This document shows positions 9,701 to 16,342 of a DNA stretch of 47,720 nt, piece by piece (position 1 is the stretch's first letter; the number at the start of each line of letters is the position of its first letter). The notes under the pieces are model-generated. The model was not told the origin of the DNA. It worked only from the letters and a program-made list of their open reading frames with translations, and searched no databases. The stretch comes from JALEFZ01 sp039817415 (GTDB lineage: Bacteria; Bacteroidota; Bacteroidia; J057), in NCBI GenBank assembly GCA_039817415.1, contig JBCBVV010000050.1:1-47720 (forward strand), given 5' to 3'. The position numbers were made by a program, and so were the translations under genes.

Positions 9701-10150
9701 TCAGGCTTTATCAAACCTTTTGTCAAACAGGATTTGATTGTTCTGAGACCGACTAGGATCGATGCGGATCACTTTGATGAAGTTCATCCCAAGGCAGATG
9801 CAAGCGGAGGAAAGCTAAAAGGCTATCGCCTTCGACATAATTATTTTGTAGGGCTAAAGGACATTGACCTCACTCAAATAAGTGGGGTAACAGTCCTTGG
9901 CGCCCCCAATGGTTTGGCACCTGGTACGCAAATTTCGCTTTGTCTGGACCACCCTTTTGGAGAACAATTAGGGAGCCTGACCCTTGGTGAAGAAAAAACA
10001 TATGAGTTCTATATTCCTATCAAGCAAATCTCTGAAACAAGAGACGTATATGTCCGTGTCCACAACAATGCATACAAGGATGCCAAAAACTTGATGCTAT
10101 TAGGTGGAATGGAATTTATCGTGCAAAAGGACTATTTCAGTTTGAAATAA
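6752..10150 (+). CDS. ThuA / PQQ-type sugar dehydrogenase / PKD / cytochrome c lipoprotein
   Basis: Large envelope lipoprotein, probably an extracytoplasmic sugar-oxidising enzyme. In order from the chosen start it has a lipoprotein signal (LLMYAC, Cys27) and a ThuA-like domain at about 37-250 (AYRH, GIHAAADTEYEW). A glucose/sorbosone dehydrogenase-like beta-propeller spans about 263-695, with CCHTGG near 384 and GCRNPYR near 477. A PKD domain lies at about 700-783. A single-haem cytochrome c domain at about 865-955 has CASCH at 874-878 and a candidate axial Met in VMSAHP. A C-terminal beta-rich domain that may bind carbohydrate ends the protein. The dehydrogenase part could pass electrons directly to the fused haem. 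A GTG at 6704 opens the same frame, but ATG 6752 gives a normal signal peptide. A terminator at 10201 separates it from the GntP gene. Confidence 0.88.
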   Translation: MRLGSPHSFQYLRTLILLGFVLLMYACSTPNSSPSKRILVFSKTKAYRHASIETGVTALKELGSKKGYEIVHTEDENDFVEEYLKKFAAIVFLNTTGDVLNASQQVDLQRYIQAGGGFAGIHAAADTEYEWPWYGELVGGYFESHPPVQEANISVVSNNHSSTSHLSDSWARKDEWYNFTKLSDNITVLLNLDESSYEGGKHGKNHPIAWYQEFDGGKSFYTGGGHTIEAFQEQSFLDHIWGGISYATSKGALDYSKTELIRIPPENRFKKTVLDDNLYEPTELVVMEDGKVLFTQRRGEVLLFDPEKDKTEQIHTFDVWHEEEDGLMGVGIPPDFEASRWMYFYYSPNEGKSVNRLSRFQFNNDQLELESEQVLLEVDVQRETCCHTGGSIEFDDKGLLYLSTGDNTNPFASNGYGPIDERRGRSSWDAQGSSGNMNDLRGAILRIKPEDDGTYSIPEGNLFPPGTPNTRPELFVKGCRNPYRIAVDSHTGYVYWGDVGPDAGKNSESRGPRGHDEVNQARKAGYFGWPYFVANNKPYNDYNFATKTSGNTFDPAQPKNLSPNNTGVQDLPPAQPAFIYYPYAKSEEFPLMGTGGRNAMAGLVYYMSDFEGKENRLPAYYDKKLLTYDWIRSRFFWVSMNEEGDFVEMEEFLESMDFSKPIDIVMAKNGSLYVLEYGAYWFKQNRDAKLVKIDYLPGNRPPLPKITASSIEGKAPLTVDLSAEESEDFDRDELSFEWQIDGLRKNLKGENTSHTFEQPGTYTVRLTVTDKNGESSIAKQKIIVGNDPPQIAWKMVGNKTFFWEDRKLYYQVEVSDTEDGVPGNGITENDVDVTIDYLAEGYDRTEISQEGHQAAPVEISEFEDGKQLIAGSDCASCHAINEQVNGPSYLEIANRYAGEEGIVKTLAMKIQNGGSGNWGETVMSAHPQINDTQAGKIVEYILSLGSKGKKKNDLPMIGDYVFQESEENTDGSYVMLASYEDNGSGFIKPFVKQDLIVLRPTRIDADHFDEVHPKADASGGKLKGYRLRHNYFVGLKDIDLTQISGVTVLGAPNGLAPGTQISLCLDHPFGEQLGSLTLGEEKTYEFYIPIKQISETRDVYVRVHNNAYKDAKNLMLLGGMEFIVQKDYFSLK

Positions 10151-10200
10151 AGCTATTCGGAATTTAGTAAAAGTTGATACTCACTTTTCAGGAAGCTGAG

Positions 10201-10234
10201 AAAATAGGGAAACATCTGGATGTTTCCCTATTTT
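10201..10234 (+). terminator. Strong terminator hairpin after the ThuA fusion gene
   Basis: AAAATAGGGAAACAT (10201-10215) and ATGTTTCCCTATTTT (10220-10234) form a perfect 15-bp stem around a 4-nt loop, with A and T runs at the ends. The ATG inside the right arm at 10220 is in frame with the permease but belongs to the hairpin, so it is not the permease start. Confidence 0.9.
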
Positions 10235-10258
10235 AGTATTTCTTACAACTACTTGACT

Positions 10259-11599
10259 ATGACAATCCTAATGCTTCTTCTGAGTGTAGGAATCATCATC
10301 CTGATGACTACACGCTTTGAAATCCATCCTTTTCTAGCCCTCTTGGTGGCAGCCCTTGTATTTGGTTTGGGAACTGGCATGTCCCCAGAGCAAATCATCA
10401 CTGGGATCAACAGTGGATTTGGGGGAATCATGGGCAATATTGGATTGGTCATCGTTCTGGGTGTTATCATGGGTGCCTTTTTAGAATATTCAGGAGGCGC
10501 GTACAAACTGGCTGAGTTTATTCTCAGAATTATTGGTAAAAAGCGGGTTCATGAAGCCATGGGAATGGCAGGTTGGCTCGTTTCTATTCCGGTCTTTGTT
10601 GACAGTGGTTTTATCATCTTAACTCCCCTCAACAAAAGTATTACCAAAAGGGCGGGCTTATCTCTGGCTGGAACAGGGGTAGCTTTGATCTTGGGATTGA
10701 TGTTGACTCATGTGATGGTTCCTCCTACACCTGGCCCCATTGCTGCTGCAGGCTACATAGGCGCTGATATCGGTACGGTGATGTGGATGGGCATGGGAGT
10801 GAGTTTATTGGCGCTGGTCGTTGCCATACTCTATGCTAAATTCTATGCTTCAAGGGTTTACATTGATCCTGCCCCGGAAGTTTCTGAGGAAGAAATGCAG
10901 GAAAAGCTAAAGCAAGCTCCGTCCACCTTTTTCGCTTTTTTGCCGATTCTTATTCCTATTCTCCTGATTGTATCAAGGTCTATTGTGGAGTTTCAAATTG
11001 GAAAAGATAATCTTCCTGAAGCAGTCTGGTGGAATGTGTTGAACTTCGTGGGAACTCCCGTAATTGCCTTGATGGTGGGGACACTGCTCGCCATTTTTCT
11101 TCCCAAGAAACTGGACAAGAGTCTATTTTCGACCACAGGATTAGTTGGAAAGGCCATGAAGGATTCTGCTACGATCCTCCTGATTACGGGTGCTGGTGGA
11201 ATCTTTGGTGCCATGCTGAAACAATCTGACTTGGCTCAAGTCATGTCTCAATATTTCGAAGGAATCAACCTGGGGATTTGGCTACCCTTCTTGCTAGCTG
11301 CGACCATCAAAACGGCCCAAGGATCCTCCACCGTTGCATTGATTACTACGGCTTCCATTTTAGGTGAATTATTGGGTGGTTTAGGGGTTGAAACAGAAAT
11401 GCAAAAAGCCATGTACGTTTGTGCCATTGGCGCAGGAGCGGCAGTAGTTTCACACGCCAATGACAGCGGATTCTGGCTCATCACCCAATTGTGCAATATG
11501 GATGTAAAAACAGGACTCAAATTATATTCATTAGGAACCTTCATTGTAGGCACCTTTGCCGCTGTTGTATTATGGGTGATGTCATTCTTCCTTTGGTAG
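10259..11599 (+). CDS. GntP family gluconate/aldonate permease
   Basis: Inner-membrane proton-coupled carboxylate permease of the gluconate:H+ symporter family, 446 residues and about 12-14 helices. Family segments are INSGFGGIMGNIGLVIVLG, the PVFVDSGF block at 111-118, HVMVPPTPGPIAAA, GADIGTVMW, and near the end AQGSSTVALITTA and SHANDSGFW. The start at ATG 10259 is preferred because the earlier in-frame ATG (10220) lies in the terminator of the upstream gene. Substrates in the family include gluconate, related aldonates and glycerate. Placed next to a dehydrogenase that could make aldonates outside the cytoplasm, sugar-acid uptake is a reasonable guess. The terminator at 11620 follows. Confidence 0.92.
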   Translation: MTILMLLLSVGIIILMTTRFEIHPFLALLVAALVFGLGTGMSPEQIITGINSGFGGIMGNIGLVIVLGVIMGAFLEYSGGAYKLAEFILRIIGKKRVHEAMGMAGWLVSIPVFVDSGFIILTPLNKSITKRAGLSLAGTGVALILGLMLTHVMVPPTPGPIAAAGYIGADIGTVMWMGMGVSLLALVVAILYAKFYASRVYIDPAPEVSEEEMQEKLKQAPSTFFAFLPILIPILLIVSRSIVEFQIGKDNLPEAVWWNVLNFVGTPVIALMVGTLLAIFLPKKLDKSLFSTTGLVGKAMKDSATILLITGAGGIFGAMLKQSDLAQVMSQYFEGINLGIWLPFLLAATIKTAQGSSTVALITTASILGELLGGLGVETEMQKAMYVCAIGAGAAVVSHANDSGFWLITQLCNMDVKTGLKLYSLGTFIVGTFAAVVLWVMSFFLW

Positions 11600-11619
11600 G
11601 ATAAAAAGGTAGAAAAAAG

Positions 11620-11662
11620 AATAGAGGCTATTCCTAAATCTTGCCTAGGAATAGCCTCTATT
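11620..11662. terminator. Bidirectional terminator between convergent genes
   Basis: A 17-bp perfect stem, AATAGAGGCTATTCCTA (11620-11636) with TAGGAATAGCCTCTATT (11646-11662), and a 9-nt loop. It is shared by the GntP gene on the plus strand and the beta-galactosidase gene on the minus strand. An A-rich run precedes it, giving a U-tract for minus-strand transcripts. Confidence 0.88.
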
Positions 11663-11676
11663 GCTCTCAGTCCAAT

Positions 11677-14600
11677 TTATTTTATCGGAATCATCCAAAA
11701 GTTCAAGCTGTAGGTTTTATCACCTAACAACCTGTATTCATCATGTGGCAAAGCACCCCAGCTGTTGTCCCCTCCTACGCCACGCTGCCTTACATCAATA
11801 CACAATTCCGTCAAATCACGTGCTTTGATGTCATTTGTATGGCGCTGTGTGGTACGCTTGTCAAAATCGAAATCCTCGATGGTGTTGTGGTGAACGGTGA
11901 AATCAAAACTTGACTTCTTCTCAGCCTCAAAGCGGAATCCTTTTCCATTTGCATCTGTCAACTCCAGCCAACGAGAGTCAGTTTTTGCTCCATTTTCCTG
12001 TGGCCGAATGTAAGGTGTATAATGATCCCCCACAGCAGCCTCATAAACCCCCATGTGCGCAGAATAGGCTCTGTCCCAATAATTTTCATGGGGCCCTCGC
12101 CCAAACCAGCTTGTTTGGTTCAAATCGTCTTTAAACTGCATCCGCATACCTACTCTGGGAAGTTCGGGTAGTCCCTTGCCAAAGGTAATGGTATTCAAGA
12201 CCTTAATCTTTCCATCCGGATAAACTCGATACGTCCACTGGTATTGACTCTCAAGGGTATTCAAGTAGCTGGTTCCAATGATGTCAACCCACACCCTGGT
12301 TCTTGCTACTGTAGCCTTTTCCTGCCATTCCTGAGGGTTCCCCTTAAAAATTGCAGCTAGCTTATCAAAATTATTCCCATAATCATTGTCAATAAGAGGA
12401 CGCCAAAAGTTGAGCTTAGGAGCTTGAACAAACATCTCCTTCCCATCAATTTTATAGGAGGTAAGTTTCCCACTTACCGTAAAATGGCAACTAAAATTTG
12501 AGCCCGTAATGGTGATACCGTCTACAGATTCCTCAATCGAACTCAATCCTCCGTCATATAGATATTCAGGACTACTGATATTTGCCATCATGAGAAACTG
12601 GTCTTTGGCGATCTCATGTCCTGCCTCTAACATTGAAGAGGCGGTTTTTCTTTTGACTGAGAAATTGATGTGATACTCATCGCCATTCTTCCCAAACTCC
12701 CTTTCTGACTCGGGTAATTCCCAATTGGCCTTTTCTCCTGGACCAAGTTTTATGGAAAATTCTCCCCTTTTAAATGGCTTTCCATCCTCTATGATTTCCC
12801 ATTCAAAGTCAAAATCATCTAGGGAAGTAAAGAAAAAGCGATTTTCTATCTCATAGGTATACTTGTCAATTTGCCTGAAACCTAGGTTCTGGTAGACCTT
12901 TTTTACCTCCCATAAAGCAGGATGGATAGAACGATCCGACCCAATTAGCCCATTGGCACAAAAGTTACCATCATTGTAAACACCTTCCGGTTCAAAATCA
13001 CCACCATATCCGTAGTATGTTTCACCCGTCTCATCCGTCAATGCTAATCCCTGATCCATCCAGTCCCAGATGAATCCTCCTTGCATAAAGGGATGCTTGT
13101 AGGTATAATCCCAAAGCTCCTTTAAATTTCCATTGCTGTTGGACATGGCATGAGAATACTCGCACCAGAAAAACGGCTGCTTAGGTCCTTTCTCAATATA
13201 TTTATCCAATTGGGGGAGACGCATGTACATCCAAGTCATCATGTCATTGGAACTATGCTCAGGGCCAGCTGCACGTGCATTTTCGTGGTGAACAGGACGA
13301 CGGTCATATTTTCTTAGCCATTCGTAGATTTCTTCGTGTATCATACCAGGACCTGTTTCATTCCCTAGTGACCAAATGATAATAGAAGGTCGATTCTTAT
13401 CCCTTTCTACCATTCTTTCGACACGATCCACCATGGCCTTTCTGAATCTTGGATCATTACCAAGGCCATTTTCAGGTTCATAGCCATGTCCATGCGCTTC
13501 GATATTGGCTTCATCTATGACGTAGAGGCCATACTTATCGCATAGTTTATACCACAGATGGTCGTTGGGGTAATGGGAGGTACGGACAGCATTGATGTTG
13601 AACTGCTTCATCAACTTGATGTCGGCTAACATATCCTCTAGGTCCACCACGTGCCCATCTACGGGATCATGTTCGTGTCGGTTAACTCCCTTAAAGTAAA
13701 CCGCCTTCCCATTGACCAAAATCTTGTTGTTTTTGATCTCCACAGAACGAAAGCCAACTTCTTCAGTAAAGGATTGGATGGTACGCCCATTTCTTTTTAG
13801 GGTAAGGGTAATCCGATACAAATGAGGTGTCTCGGCCGTCCAGGTCATGACATCTTGAAGATTTGCCTCAAAAGTTACTTCTTTCTTGGCATTAGGGCTC
13901 ATGCTTTCCTTGATCTTGCCTTTGGCAACCACCTTCCCATCAGGGCCTTGCACCTTGTATCTTACTTCAACTTTAGATGTACGGAATATGATCATATTCC
14001 GTACATCAAGCTTAGCCTTTAATTCACCATGTTTATAGGAGGCATCTAGCCATGTATCGTAATGGATATCTTCTACATGAGTCTTTGGCGTTCCCAATAG
14101 GTACACATCCCTTTCAATCCCAGCCAATCTCCAAAAATCCTGATCTTCAAGGTAGGAACCATCACAATAGCGATAAACTTCAACGGCTAGGATATTTTGA
14201 CCGCCTTTGACGAAATCTGTGATATCAAATTCTGCGGGTAGTTTCGAACCCTGGCTATATCCAACCTTTTTGCCATTGATCCATAGGTAGAAGGCAGATT
14301 TTACGGCTCCAAAATGAATGATCACCCTTCTATCTGCCCAGTTTGCAGGTAAACTGAAGTCTCTTCTATAAGAACCTACAGGATTAAACTCATGGGGAAT
14401 AGGGCCAAAGGTAGAATAGCTTCCATCCTTGCTATCGAAGTTTGCTCTTGAAATTTTCAAAGAACTGTCGATAGAAAATGGATAAGGAATATTGGTATAC
14501 TGAGCATAGCCATAACCGTGCATTTGCCAGTTGGAGGGGACGGGGATTTCTTTCCAGCCAGAAACATCATAATCTGTTTGGTAGAAGTCCTTGGGGCGAT

Positions 14601-14835
14601 CAGCTGGTTTAGAAACCCAATTGAATTTCCAATCTCCATTCAACAACATATACTGGCCAGATTGAGAGGCATCCTCTGTTAGGGCTTGTTTTTCGTTGTC
14701 AAAGGGAATGAACCATGATCTGGCTTCCATCTTGTTGATGGCAAAGGTTTCAGTTTCTTCCCAATCGGGTCTTTGTGCAAAGGTCATAGAAGAAATTAAT
14801 ATTCCTATGAGCATTAGCTGCGTGAGTAGTCGCAT
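11677..14835 (-). CDS. Beta-galactosidase, glycoside hydrolase family 2
   Basis: Exported retaining beta-galactosidase, 1052 residues, the normal size of LacZ-type enzymes. From the chosen start the signal peptide is MRLLTQLMLIGILISSMTFA, so it is probably periplasmic. Domains are a sugar-binding jelly roll (about 60-245, with WRLAGIERDVYLL), a GH2 sandwich, the TIM barrel from NRHEHDP onwards, and a C-terminal beta-galactosidase small-chain-like domain (FGRGPHENYWDR). Catalytic residues are acid/base Glu493 in SLGNETGPG and nucleophile Glu559 in WCEYSHAM. An in-frame ATG at 14865 would add ten residues before the signal peptide. It follows the GH53 gene on the same strand, with repeat copy C in the 207-bp gap, so the two may be co-transcribed to finish galacto-oligosaccharides. 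Confidence 0.95.
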   Translation of the reverse strand: MRLLTQLMLIGILISSMTFAQRPDWEETETFAINKMEARSWFIPFDNEKQALTEDASQSGQYMLLNGDWKFNWVSKPADRPKDFYQTDYDVSGWKEIPVPSNWQMHGYGYAQYTNIPYPFSIDSSLKISRANFDSKDGSYSTFGPIPHEFNPVGSYRRDFSLPANWADRRVIIHFGAVKSAFYLWINGKKVGYSQGSKLPAEFDITDFVKGGQNILAVEVYRYCDGSYLEDQDFWRLAGIERDVYLLGTPKTHVEDIHYDTWLDASYKHGELKAKLDVRNMIIFRTSKVEVRYKVQGPDGKVVAKGKIKESMSPNAKKEVTFEANLQDVMTWTAETPHLYRITLTLKRNGRTIQSFTEEVGFRSVEIKNNKILVNGKAVYFKGVNRHEHDPVDGHVVDLEDMLADIKLMKQFNINAVRTSHYPNDHLWYKLCDKYGLYVIDEANIEAHGHGYEPENGLGNDPRFRKAMVDRVERMVERDKNRPSIIIWSLGNETGPGMIHEEIYEWLRKYDRRPVHHENARAAGPEHSSNDMMTWMYMRLPQLDKYIEKGPKQPFFWCEYSHAMSNSNGNLKELWDYTYKHPFMQGGFIWDWMDQGLALTDETGETYYGYGGDFEPEGVYNDGNFCANGLIGSDRSIHPALWEVKKVYQNLGFRQIDKYTYEIENRFFFTSLDDFDFEWEIIEDGKPFKRGEFSIKLGPGEKANWELPESEREFGKNGDEYHINFSVKRKTASSMLEAGHEIAKDQFLMMANISSPEYLYDGGLSSIEESVDGITITGSNFSCHFTVSGKLTSYKIDGKEMFVQAPKLNFWRPLIDNDYGNNFDKLAAIFKGNPQEWQEKATVARTRVWVDIIGTSYLNTLESQYQWTYRVYPDGKIKVLNTITFGKGLPELPRVGMRMQFKDDLNQTSWFGRGPHENYWDRAYSAHMGVYEAAVGDHYTPYIRPQENGAKTDSRWLELTDANGKGFRFEAEKKSSFDFTVHHNTIEDFDFDKRTTQRHTNDIKARDLTELCIDVRQRGVGGDNSWGALPHDEYRLLGDKTYSLNFWMIPIK

Positions 14836-14885
14836 GTTCCTATAGGTTAGTGTAGAGTTTTCCAATAATTTTTTTGAGGCGAATT

Positions 14886-15044
14886 AAGGACAGTTTAGGT
14901 TTGTCATAGTTAGTTTACAGACAGGATGTTAAGATTTTGAGGCAGCATTTTTTCGAGCTTTAGTGGGGCTAATGTGAGAAAAAAGCAAACTCAGGTTCTT
15001 GAAAGACAACTGTAAACAAGAAGTATACATCTTAAACAGTCTCT
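14886..15044 (-). repeat. Palindromic 3'-UTR repeat, copy C (expanded)
   Basis: The third copy of the element seen at 4389 and 33159. Bases 14993-15044 match copy B (reverse complement) at 48 of 52 positions, and 14886-14925 match the other end more loosely, with a degenerate tip (AAGGACAGTTTA). Between the halves lie 66 extra bases (14926-14991) flanked by CAGG on both sides (14922-14925 and 14992-14995), where copies A and B have one CAGG. The extra segment can form its own hairpin (GCATTTTTTC with GAAAAAAGC). The last two bases of the element form part of the TAG stop codon of the GH53 gene (15043-15045, minus strand). Confidence 0.85.
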
Positions 15045-16191
15045 AATTACCGCTGTACCAGCTCATGCCCATATTGGGTGTGTAATCCTGTTTGAAGAGA
15101 GTTGCATTGTCCCAGTGGGATCCATTCCCCCAACGAGTGGTACAAGAGCTAGATACCCAAGCTGGTTCCCAATAGACAAGTCCCTCTCCACCTCCTTCTT
15201 TGATGGCTGCCTCAAGGTCTTTTAAGTAGGTTAACTGGCCTTCTTCGGTGGCAGGATATCCATTTACCAAAGCATCTGACCCTATGATATTTCCAGCTGC
15301 ATCTGCATTATTCAACGTAAAAGCATAGGCTGTTTCTACGACCATGACACGCCTGTTGTAGGTATTCTTCAAGGTCGAGATGGCCTGCGGCAGATTTTCC
15401 ATGGAGTAGGTAGACCATTTAGAATAATAGCTGATCCCAATCCAATCATAGCCTCCTACATTATTTTGAGTTGCCTCATCAAAAAACCAGAGGGCATTTT
15501 CAGGTTGGGCAACATGGAGCATAATCGCAAGTTGCTTTCCACTTTCTTGTCTTACTTTTTTAGCTGCATTGATTCCCTCTTGTAGGAGGAAACCATTTCT
15601 CTCCCAATTGATTCTCTCATAGGATTGATTGGGGTCTTGTAGAATTTCGATATTGGTTTCATTCCCTATTTGGACCATTTCTGGTAGCAGGCCTTCCTTG
15701 TCAAGTGCGGTCAAATACCTGTAGGTATAATTATAAACCGAATCTCCCAGGAGGAAGGTATTGTTAACAACCGGCAACCAAGCTGCAGGAACTTTCTGTT
15801 TGCCAGGATCAGCCCAATCGTCTGATAGATGTAAATCCAGCAGCACATTTATTCCTTGATCCTTGGCTCTGCGGATGGTTTTTTTTACATCTTCAAAGGT
15901 GGAATAATTGGTCCAATCAGGGGTATGCCAAGCTCTTACCCTAATTAAGTTCGTCCCAGCCTCCTTGAATATTTCAAAAGGATCTTTCTCCTCTCCATTT
16001 TCATCCAAGTAGGTAGCACCACAATCCTCCATTTCATTTACATAGGAAAGATCTCCTCCTCTATAAAAATCTGGTTCCTCAATCCCTACTGGCTCTTCTG
16101 GCTCGTTCGGCTCTGGATTAGGTTCTGGCTCTTGTTTACAGCCCATATTGAAGGCGAAAAGGAGGCAAAACAAAAAAGTAATTGATCTCAT
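15043..16191 (-). CDS. Arabinogalactan endo-beta-1,4-galactanase, GH53, lipoprotein
   Basis: Probable surface or periplasmic lipoprotein that cuts the beta-1,4-galactan chains of type I arabinogalactan and pectin. A short signal peptide leads to Cys18 (NMGC), then a Glu/Pro-rich linker to about residue 38, then one GH53 TIM barrel. Family segments are FKEAGTNLIRVRAW, LLDLHLSDDWADPGKQ, acid/base Glu178 in QIGNETN, ISYYSKW, and nucleophile Glu286 in MVVETAYAF. At 382 residues it is the usual single-domain length. The stop codon overlaps the end of repeat copy C. It is upstream of the GH2 gene on the same strand. The gap to the divergent gene at 16343 is 151 bp and holds a short palindrome (TTATG-CATA-CATAA). 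Confidence 0.95.
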   Translation of the reverse strand: MRSITFLFCLLFAFNMGCKQEPEPNPEPNEPEEPVGIEEPDFYRGGDLSYVNEMEDCGATYLDENGEEKDPFEIFKEAGTNLIRVRAWHTPDWTNYSTFEDVKKTIRRAKDQGINVLLDLHLSDDWADPGKQKVPAAWLPVVNNTFLLGDSVYNYTYRYLTALDKEGLLPEMVQIGNETNIEILQDPNQSYERINWERNGFLLQEGINAAKKVRQESGKQLAIMLHVAQPENALWFFDEATQNNVGGYDWIGISYYSKWSTYSMENLPQAISTLKNTYNRRVMVVETAYAFTLNNADAAGNIIGSDALVNGYPATEEGQLTYLKDLEAAIKEGGGEGLVYWEPAWVSSSCTTRWGNGSHWDNATLFKQDYTPNMGMSWYSGN

Positions 16192-16342
16192 GTGTTTACG
16201 AGTAAGTCTCCTTCAATATAAGAGTTTCCGCTAAGGGCAAAAAGCCATCCTGAAGGCGGGAAAAATATTATGCATACATAACATCTCATTTCTTAGGCAT
16301 TCTGCCTTTTAGACCCTAATTTGAATAGACTTATCTACTACT

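Noticed and set aside
10220..10258. Upstream ATG for the GntP permease
   Set aside because: It lies in the right arm of a perfect terminator stem; the downstream ATG 10259 starts directly with the first membrane helix.
16130..16145. CTTGTTTACAG, identical to part of the 3' repeat, inside the GH53 gene
   Set aside because: It encodes the lipoprotein CKQ segment of the galactanase, and neither flank matches the repeat, so it is a chance match.
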